Shown here: in pieces, positions 58,031 to 64,000 of the stretch | How positions within the stretch are numbered: position 1 is the first letter of the stretch | Layout: the number at the start of each line of letters is the position of its first letter | From: Undibacterium pigrum | GTDB taxonomy: Bacteria > Pseudomonadota > Gammaproteobacteria > Burkholderiales > Burkholderiaceae_D | Reading direction: 5' to 3' | Length of the DNA stretch: 64,000 nucleotides | Assembly: GCF_003201815.1 (NCBI RefSeq) | Contig: NZ_QJKB01000005.1 | Coordinates: 1 to 64,000, forward strand | Position numbers and translations under genes: made by a program | The notes under the pieces: model-generated | What the model saw: the letters and a program-made list of their open reading frames with translations, nothing else | Databases searched by the model: none | What the model was told of the DNA's origin: nothing

Positions 58031-58600
58031 TTAATTGGCCTGTTTTTCTTGTTTTGGTTGCAGGATGATTTTCAGGCTGCCTGAGCCATCGACGTGCTGG
58101 CCACTGGTAGAGTTTGTGCCAACTGCAATATCGTTTTTGCTATCGTAGGACAAATACTCACCTTCTTGTTCCTGGGTAACGCGTTTGCCTTCGAGGTAGC
58201 GCACCTTGGCCTTGGAAATGAATTTGACGATTTCGGTACTTTGATTGTATTCAGCACGGTCAGCTTCGCCATCTACCCACAGATCAGGTCCGCCGTCGCG
58301 CTTTTGGCGGAAGGTGACCTTGCGGCTGCTACCACCTGTCAGGACTACAAACTGGTCGCCATTCGGCGCTTCGGTAACGACGGCATTTTCTGCTTTAACA
58401 ATCAGAGTGCCGCGCACCAGGGACACACCCTTGGACAGTCTGCGCACGCTGGTCTTGCCATCACTCTCGCCATAACCGGCTTCGATGATAGTTTCCTTGT
58501 TGCTGTCGGCTTTCTCTGCATTGGCAGATACACAAGCCAGACCCAGGAACGCCAGGCTGATTATGCGGGCGATGGAGTATTGAGCATTTTTCATATACAT
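58031..58600 (-). CDS. lptA: LPS transport periplasmic protein LptA
   Basis: Encodes 189 residues with a signal peptide (cleavage near ANA-EK, about residue 28) and an OstA-type beta-jellyroll ([45 protein letters not shown]). LptA forms the bridge that carries LPS across the periplasm. An ATG at 58594 is an alternative start; no strong ribosome-binding site separates the two. Confidence 0.93.
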   Translation of the reverse strand: MYMKNAQYSIARIISLAFLGLACVSANAEKADSNKETIIEAGYGESDGKTSVRRLSKGVSLVRGTLIVKAENAVVTEAPNGDQFVVLTGGSSRKVTFRQKRDGGPDLWVDGEADRAEYNQSTEIVKFISKAKVRYLEGKRVTQEQEGEYLSYDSKNDIAVGTNSTSGQHVDGSGSLKIILQPKQEKQAN

Positions 58601-58614
58601 ATTCGCTTTCTGAA

Positions 58615-59259
58615 CTATTTGGTTTTAACTGCCGGGGCTGCTTCACGCTTGTTGAGCTGTATGCGGACTTTGCTCAGCAGTGACAGATGTTGCGTAGAAT
58701 TGTTTGCCAGCATGCCAGTTGCAGTCGATGTGGCTTTACCGGTCGTGATAGAAATCGGCTTGTCTGTTTTGACGATATCTTCATCTGGCAACAACAATAG
58801 ATAATCCGACTTTACGTGTACAAATTGTGAACTGAGTCCTTCGGGTCTTTCCATGCTGACGTTGTCATATAAATGAACTTCATCATGATCGCGTTTTGGT
58901 GTGACCAGCGTGGATTTTTGAGCTACGACAGCCAGGTCGGCACGCAGGTGCAGCGGCGGCCTGTCCTGATCAAAACTATTGATCTGGGGATGTTTGATTT
59001 CTATATTGTCCGTGCGTGGCAAATGCACCAGGCTGTCGCCGGTGATGTGGTAATTGGCCTTGCCATTATTCGACAATCGTATGAAATTAAATTTTTCCAC
59101 GTAATAGTCAGGTGCCGATCTTGCTGAGCTGCGGTTTTGTTCGTCATCCGCATGACGTCGTATGACTTCCATGATCCAGATGGTGCCCATGGTAGTGATG
59201 CCCAGCAGGATCACGGCCAGCCAGATGCGGAAGCGGTCTATGGTCATTTGGGGTTTCAT
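58615..59259 (-). CDS. lptC: LPS export protein LptC
   Basis: Encodes 214 residues. A single N-terminal membrane helix (about 9-31) is followed by a periplasmic OstA-like domain with APDYYVEKFNFIRLSNNGKANYHITGDSLVHLP. LptC passes LPS from LptB2FG to LptA. It overlaps kdsC by four bases. Confidence 0.93.
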   Translation of the reverse strand: MKPQMTIDRFRIWLAVILLGITTMGTIWIMEVIRRHADDEQNRSSARSAPDYYVEKFNFIRLSNNGKANYHITGDSLVHLPRTDNIEIKHPQINSFDQDRPPLHLRADLAVVAQKSTLVTPKRDHDEVHLYDNVSMERPEGLSSQFVHVKSDYLLLLPDEDIVKTDKPISITTGKATSTATGMLANNSTQHLSLLSKVRIQLNKREAAPAVKTK

Positions 59260-59792
59260 GTCAGATATGCTTGTAAAGCCTGTTCATATTTACCCTGAGC
59301 GCGCAGGATGAAGTCACAGACTTCGCGCGCAGCACCCTGGCCACCGCTGGCTTTGGTAATGTATTGCACACGCAGTTGTACTTCGGCATGGGCATTCGGT
59401 ACGCTGGCGGCAAAGCCTGTGCGTGTCAGTATCGGTAAATCGATCACATCGTCACCGATAAAGCCGCATTCTTGCGCAGGAATATCCAGCTTCTCCAGCA
59501 GGTCAAGAAAAGCGCTTTTCTTGTCATGGATGCCCTGGCAAACATGGCTGATGCCCAGATCAGCCGCCCGCTTGCTGACAATGGCTGATTGCCTTGCACT
59601 GATGATGGCCGTGACGATGCCTGCCTGTTGCAAGAGCTTGATGCCCTGGCCATCAAGCACATTAAAGCACTTCATCATTTCGCCTTCTGGCCCGAGATAC
59701 AGGCTGCCGTCGGTCAGAATGCCATCCACATCAAAAATCATGAGCCGGACTTTGCTGGCTCTTTCTACCGAATCTACAGAGTTATTCATCAA
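59256..59792 (-). CDS. kdsC: 3-deoxy-D-manno-octulosonate 8-phosphate phosphatase KdsC
   Basis: Encodes 178 residues, a HAD-superfamily C0-type phosphatase: nucleophile motif IFDVDGILTDG, GQGIKLLQQAGI, and GFIGDDVIDLPIL. It dephosphorylates Kdo-8-phosphate for lipid A core synthesis. It overlaps kdsD and lptC by four bases on each side. Confidence 0.95.
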   Translation of the reverse strand: MMNNSVDSVERASKVRLMIFDVDGILTDGSLYLGPEGEMMKCFNVLDGQGIKLLQQAGIVTAIISARQSAIVSKRAADLGISHVCQGIHDKKSAFLDLLEKLDIPAQECGFIGDDVIDLPILTRTGFAASVPNAHAEVQLRVQYITKASGGQGAAREVCDFILRAQGKYEQALQAYLT

Positions 59793-60829
59793 ATCACCTT
59801 GGCCCTGGTCAGGTCATGTATATGCAAGGCACCCACCAGTTTGCCGCTGTCGTCAGCGACCAGCAACTGGTTGATGCGGTAAGTTTCCATGACTTCGACA
59901 GCTTCTACCGCCAATTGTTCAGGGCGTATGCGACGTGGGGCACGATTCATGACATCGGCAATGCGCAACTGGGTAAAGTCACGTGTGCCATCCATCAGGC
60001 GGCGCAAGTCACCATCGGTGAAGATGCCCAGCACTTGCTGCTGTTCATCCACCACGGCGGTCATCGCCATGCCTTTTTTGGTGATTTCCAGCAGCGCAGT
60101 TTTCAGGCTGGTTTCCGGGCCGACTTGCGGTATGGCTTCATCAACACGCATGACATCCCTGACATGTGTCAGCAAACGGCGACCGAGTGAACCACCAGGG
60201 TGCGAACGGGCAAAGTCTTCTTCGCGGAAGCCACGCGCATCCAACACAGCGACCGCCAGTGCATCGCCCAGCGCCAGCGTGACTGTGGTGCTGGCCGTTG
60301 GTGCCAGGTTCAGCGGGCAGGCTTCTTTGTCGACATGCAGGTTCAGGTGGATATCGGCCAGCTTGCCAAGGCTGGATTCCGGATTGCCCGTCATGGCGAT
60401 CAATTTCACACCCAGACGCTTGATGATGGGCAGGATGGACATCAGCTCTGAAGCTTCGCCAGAATACGAGATGGCGATGAATATATCTTGCTGTGTCACC
60501 ATGCCCAGGTCGCCATGGGCTGCTTCAGCCGGATGGACAAAAAACGAGGGTGTGCCGGTAGAGGCAAAGGTTGCGGCTATCTTGCGTGCAATATGGCCAG
60601 ACTTGCCTATGCCAGAAACAACAACCCGACCGTGGCATGCAAGCAACATACTGACAGCGTCAGAAAAGCCTGCAGCATCGCCATTGCCCAGGCGTTTTTG
60701 CAGGGCAAGCAGGGCGTCAGCCTCGATTTGCAGGGTTTCACAAGCCAGTTTCAGGGCGCGCTGTGCTGCGACAGCAGCGTCTGTCGTGGGTACTTGTTTA
60801 AAAGTTAAAGGTGCATTCAGTTCATTCAT
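59789..60829 (-). CDS. kdsD: D-arabinose 5-phosphate isomerase KdsD
   Basis: Encodes 346 residues: a SIS domain (about 40-195; VVVSGIGKSGHIARKIAATFASTGTPSFFVHPAEAAHGDLGM) and two C-terminal CBS domains. It makes arabinose 5-phosphate, the first step to Kdo. The ATG at 60829 (MNELNAPLTF) is preferred because the 34 codons open upstream do not resemble the family. It is the first gene of the Kdo-Lpt-rpoN-hpf operon and divergent from a Kef-type gene. Confidence 0.94.
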   Translation of the reverse strand: MNELNAPLTFKQVPTTDAAVAAQRALKLACETLQIEADALLALQKRLGNGDAAGFSDAVSMLLACHGRVVVSGIGKSGHIARKIAATFASTGTPSFFVHPAEAAHGDLGMVTQQDIFIAISYSGEASELMSILPIIKRLGVKLIAMTGNPESSLGKLADIHLNLHVDKEACPLNLAPTASTTVTLALGDALAVAVLDARGFREEDFARSHPGGSLGRRLLTHVRDVMRVDEAIPQVGPETSLKTALLEITKKGMAMTAVVDEQQQVLGIFTDGDLRRLMDGTRDFTQLRIADVMNRAPRRIRPEQLAVEAVEVMETYRINQLLVADDSGKLVGALHIHDLTRAKVI

Positions 60830-60942
60830 GCCGGAAGTATAAACGAAATCCTCAAAGCAAAAACTTTGCCAGTTGTAACGTAATGAATAATGTTTGCCCA
60901 AAAGCAGGATAGCAGGGCGATAAATCGGCAATAATAGGCGAC

Positions 60943-62925
60943 ATGACAGGACTGGATACTACACTTTTACTGCTGGCCGCTGCCGTCTTGGGCGTGGTCG
61001 CTTTCCGCATGCTGCAACTGCCACCCATGCTGGGTTATCTGGTGGTGGGCATACTCATAGGCCCGCACGGTATGGGGGTGGCTGAAGACAGCGCCGTCAC
61101 GCACGAGCTGGCTGAGTTTGGCGTGGTCTTCCTGATGTTTTCCATAGGGCTGGAATTCTCGCTGTCCAAGCTCATGGCCATGCGCAAGGCGGTATTTGGC
61201 CTGGGCATGGCGCAAGTGCTGGTCACGATACTGACCAGTATGGTATTTGGCTGGATAGCCAGTCGCTGGCTGCCAGGCATGTTCCAGATCAGCTGGGAAG
61301 CCTCATTTGCCCTTGGTGGCGCACTGGCGATGTCATCGACGGCCATCGTCTCCAAAATGCTGACAGAAAGGCTGGAGCTGGAAAGCCTGCATGGCAGGCA
61401 AATCATCAGCGTGCTGCTGTTCCAGGATCTGGCCGTGGTGCCGTTGCTGATACTGGTGCCCGCGCTGGCATCCAAATCACCTGACCTTGGCAAGACCCTG
61501 GCGCTGGCAAGTGGCAAGGCTGTCGTGGTATTGATTTTGTTGCTGGTAGTCGGGCAAAAACTCATGCGTGCCTGGTTCCATATCGTCGTCAAACGGCGCT
61601 CGCAAGAGTTGTTCATGTTGAACCTTTTGTTCATTACCCTGGGTGCTGCCTGGCTGACCGAGAAAGCCGGTTTGTCGATGGCGCTGGGTGCCTTTGTCGC
61701 TGGCATGCTGATTTCAGAGACTGAATACCGTCATCAGGTGGAAGAAGATATCAAACCCTTCCGCGATGTCTTGCTGGGCCTGTTCTTCATTACCGTTGGC
61801 ATGTTGCTCAATGTGCGGCTGGTGTATGAACAGTTCTGGCTGGTGCTGTTGTTGCTGACCGGGCCGGTCCTGTTGAAATTTGTGCTGATTGCCGCTCTGG
61901 CCCGGGCCTTTGGCAGCTCCACCAGCGTGGCCATGCGCACGGGCCTGGGGCTGGCGCAGGCCGGTGAATTTGGCTTCGTCCTGCTGAACCAGGCGGGCGG
62001 CTTGCAACTGGTAGACCCGATGCTGGTGCAATTGATTTTGGCATCGATGGTGATATCCATGCTGATCTCACCCTTCATCCTGGCCAAGTCCGATGCCATT
62101 GTCATGAAGTTCTCTGCCAATGAATGGATGATGCAATCGCTGGCCCTGACCCAGATCGCCGCGCGCACCATGACCACCAAGAAGCATGTGATCATCGCCG
62201 GTTTTGGCCGCAGCGGCCAGAGCCTGGCACGCATCCTGTCTGAAGAAAATATTGATTACCATGCCCTTGATCTTGACCCTGACCGTGTGCGCGAAGCGCA
62301 GACTGCCGGTGCAAATGTTTCGTATGGCGATGCCGCAAGGCGTGAAAGCCTGCTGGCGGCGGGTGTCAACCGCGCCTCGGCACTGGTAGTGACTTACACC
62401 AGTACCGCATCGGCCCTCAAGGTTTTGCATTTCGTCAATGAAATGAACCCCAGCCTGCCTGTCATTGTGCGCAGCCATGATGATGTAGACCTGGATAAAC
62501 TCAGGGCTGCCGGTGCCACAGAAGTGGTGCCAGAACTCATGGAGGGCAGCCTGATGCTGGCCTCCCACGCCCTGGTCATGCTGGGCGTGCCCTTGCGACG
62601 TGTGGTGCACAGGGTGCAGATAGCGCGTGAGGCGCGTTATGAATCCCTGCGCGGCTTCTTCCATGGTGCCAGCGATGCTGCTGACAGCCCTGAAAGCATG
62701 CAAATACGTCTGCATACCGTGGTTTTGACCGATAATGCCAATGCCCTGGGGCAGCGGGTGGCCGATGTCAAGCTGGCTGAACTGGAAGTGGATATCCATA
62801 CGGTCCGTCGTGGCAAGGCCAGGCTGGATCAAGTCGATGATATCGTTTTACAGAATGGCGACGTGGTTGTTGTCAGGGGAACTTCCGAAGCAGTCGCTAG
62901 AGCAGAGCAGCGGCTGTTAAAATAG
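60943..62925 (+). CDS. Kef-type monovalent cation:proton antiporter (CPA2)
   Basis: Encodes 660 residues. A 12-helix CPA2 exchanger domain (about 1-385) includes VGILIGPHGMGV and ALGGALAMSSTAIVSKML. An RCK/TrkA-N domain (about 405-525) carries the nucleotide-binding GFGRSGQSLARIL, and a TrkA-C domain ends the protein (about 575-660). Kef/YbaL-type proteins move K+ or Na+ against protons. The exact ion is uncertain. Its place next to kdsD is common in Burkholderiales. Confidence 0.88.
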   Translation: MTGLDTTLLLLAAAVLGVVAFRMLQLPPMLGYLVVGILIGPHGMGVAEDSAVTHELAEFGVVFLMFSIGLEFSLSKLMAMRKAVFGLGMAQVLVTILTSMVFGWIASRWLPGMFQISWEASFALGGALAMSSTAIVSKMLTERLELESLHGRQIISVLLFQDLAVVPLLILVPALASKSPDLGKTLALASGKAVVVLILLLVVGQKLMRAWFHIVVKRRSQELFMLNLLFITLGAAWLTEKAGLSMALGAFVAGMLISETEYRHQVEEDIKPFRDVLLGLFFITVGMLLNVRLVYEQFWLVLLLLTGPVLLKFVLIAALARAFGSSTSVAMRTGLGLAQAGEFGFVLLNQAGGLQLVDPMLVQLILASMVISMLISPFILAKSDAIVMKFSANEWMMQSLALTQIAARTMTTKKHVIIAGFGRSGQSLARILSEENIDYHALDLDPDRVREAQTAGANVSYGDAARRESLLAAGVNRASALVVTYTSTASALKVLHFVNEMNPSLPVIVRSHDDVDLDKLRAAGATEVVPELMEGSLMLASHALVMLGVPLRRVVHRVQIAREARYESLRGFFHGASDAADSPESMQIRLHTVVLTDNANALGQRVADVKLAELEVDIHTVRRGKARLDQVDDIVLQNGDVVVVRGTSEAVARAEQRLLK

Positions 62926-62958
62926 CGGGTTATTTTTAAAAATTGAAGGACATGCTCG

Positions 62959-63501
62959 ATGTTGAATCCGGCCGAATACATTAAACAACATATACGCACT
63001 GTGGAAAACTGGCCACAGGAAGGCGTGATGTTCCGCGACATTACCCCCCTGTTGCAAAATCCTAAAGTATTCCGCGTGCTGATTGATATGTTTGTGCATC
63101 GCTACATGGATGAAAAGCTTGACGTCGTGGCTGGCCTGGATGCGCGTGGCTTTATCATCGGTTCTGTCCTGGCCTATGAGCTGAACCTGGGTTTCGTCCC
63201 TATCCGCAAGAAAGGCAAGCTGCCTTTCCATACTGTCTCCGAGCAATATGAGCTTGAATACGGCAGCGCAACGGTAGAACTGCATTCCGACGCCTGCAAA
63301 AAAGGTGACCGTGTCGTCCTCATTGATGACCTGATCGCCACTGGCGGCACCATGATGGCAGGCAAGAAATTGCTGGAACGCCTGGGCGCAACCGTAGTAG
63401 AAGGCGCAGTCATCGTTGACTTGCCCGAACTGGGTGGCTCAAAAATCATCCAGGACAGTGGCCTGCCATTGTTCACAGTCTGTAATTTCGACGGCCATTG
63501 A
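62959..63501 (+). CDS. apt: Adenine phosphoribosyltransferase
   Basis: Encodes 180 residues with [16 protein letters not shown], the [11 protein letters not shown] segment and the PRPP-binding motif [17 protein letters not shown]. It salvages adenine to AMP. Length is standard. It follows the Kef gene after 33 bases and may share its transcript. Confidence 0.96.
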   Translation: MLNPAEYIKQHIRTVENWPQEGVMFRDITPLLQNPKVFRVLIDMFVHRYMDEKLDVVAGLDARGFIIGSVLAYELNLGFVPIRKKGKLPFHTVSEQYELEYGSATVELHSDACKKGDRVVLIDDLIATGGTMMAGKKLLERLGATVVEGAVIVDLPELGGSKIIQDSGLPLFTVCNFDGH

Positions 63502-63508
63502 TAGGCTG

Positions 63509-63552
63509 GCTGATATTTAGCTGATATTTAGCTGATATTTAGCTGGTATTTA
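63509..63552 (+). repeat. Four tandem copies of an 11-base unit
   Basis: GCTGATATTTA occurs three times in perfect tandem (63509-63541), followed by a fourth copy with one change (GCTGGTATTTA, 63542-63552). It lies between the apt stop and the GNAT start. Confidence 0.9.
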
Positions 63553-63557
63553 CTCAC

Positions 63558-64000
63558 ATGCATCAGTTTCACATTGCCAATGTAGACCCAGCCTTGCCCG
63601 AGGCTGCGGCTTTACTGGATGAACTCTGTGTCCGCCTGGCTGAAATTACCGGCAGCAGCGGGCGTTCCTCCTTTGATGCTGAGGATGTGCGCGTGCCGGG
63701 TGCCTTGTTTGTGCTGGCCCGTAATGCTGATGGCAAGGCAGTGGGCTGCGGTGCTTTTCGGCCCATGGGTGAAGGCGTGGCGGAAGTCAAACGCATGTAT
63801 GCGCAGGTAGCAGGTGTCGGCCTGGCTGTATTGACGCATCTGGAAGCTGCTGCCAAAGAATATGGCTATCTGAGACTGCGTCTGGAAACCCGTCTGGTTA
63901 ACCAGCGCGCTGTTGCCTTTTATGAAAAACATGCTTATTACCGCATCCCCAACTTTGGTAAATATGTGGGCAAGGCAGAGGCAGTCTGCTTTGAAAAACA
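63558..64000 (+). CDS. GNAT-family N-acetyltransferase (partial)
   Basis: The frame from ATG at 63558 runs off the window end (147 codons visible). GCGAFRPMGEGVAEVKRMYAQ and YGYLRLRLETRLVNQRAVAFYEKHAYYRI are the core strands and the C-terminal NxxAxxFYEK motif of GNAT enzymes. The acetyl-CoA loop, usually Q/RxxGxG/A, reads QVAGVGLAVL. Substrate unknown. No clear ribosome-binding site is visible because the 11-base repeat lies directly upstream. Confidence 0.85.
   Translation, partial: MHQFHIANVDPALPEAAALLDELCVRLAEITGSSGRSSFDAEDVRVPGALFVLARNADGKAVGCGAFRPMGEGVAEVKRMYAQVAGVGLAVLTHLEAAAKEYGYLRLRLETRLVNQRAVAFYEKHAYYRIPNFGKYVGKAEAVCFEK

Overview
The window is chromosomal DNA of a betaproteobacterium. 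The gene order (S10-spc-alpha ribosomal cluster; kdsD-kdsC-lptC-lptA-lptB-rpoN-hpf; pilMNOPQ next to aroK/aroB and dgt; cytochrome c4 next to resB-resC; msrPQ; hemB next to engB) is that of Burkholderiales. Moderate G+C and the overall organisation suggest the Oxalobacteraceae (Undibacterium- or Herminiimonas-like); that placement is inference. No tRNA, rRNA, CRISPR array, prophage or intact insertion sequence was seen.

Layout. 1-14983: the end of tuf, then 30 translation, secretion and transcription genes on the + strand from rpsJ to rplQ. Internal promoters lie before rpsJ, rplC, rplN and rpsD, and intrinsic terminators follow rpsK, rpsD, rpoA and rplQ. 15152-18069: cutA, dsbD and a 1-Cys peroxiredoxin. 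18151-24636: a minus-strand block, engB, hemB, a YhhN-family protein, a membrane hydroxylase, a CorA-type transporter and sbcB, with a probable (anti-)hemB RNA between engB and hemB. 24855-30961: envelope redox genes, cytochrome c4, ResB/ResC cytochrome c assembly and MsrP/MsrQ. 31088-34529: an acyltransferase, the tiny lipoprotein gene lptM, cyaY and mrcA. 34844-45347: pilMNOPQ, a 790-residue repeat lipoprotein, a fused aroK-aroB gene and dgt. 45458-51727: a DUF4197 protein and a branched-chain amino acid (Liv) ABC transporter whose permease LivM and ATPase LivG are one polypeptide. 51884-55319: a secreted alpha/beta hydrolase and an enoyl-CoA hydratase-family gene enclosed by two inverted copies of a palindrome-rich, MITE-like repeat. 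55320-60829 (minus strand): hpf, rpoN, lptB, lptA, lptC, kdsC and kdsD. 60943-64000: a Kef-type antiporter, apt and a truncated GNAT gene.

How the parts work together. Most of the window is housekeeping: ribosome synthesis, protein export (SecY), periplasmic thiol and haem chemistry (DsbD, ResBC, MsrPQ), and envelope building (Kdo supply by KdsD/KdsC, LPS transport by LptA/B/C and probably LptM, peptidoglycan by PBP1a, type IV pili by PilM-Q). The least ordinary signals are (1) a repeated initiation module at four ribosomal-protein promoters, where GGCT follows the -10 box by exactly four bases and usually opens a hairpin; (2) the MITE-like element at 53051-53340 and 54645-54935, whose two copies keep perfect internal palindromes through compensating changes; (3) the repeat lipoprotein between pilQ and aroK; (4) the AroK-AroB and LivM-LivG fusions; and (5) matching TTTCACCA/TGGTGAAA dyads before livK and livH.
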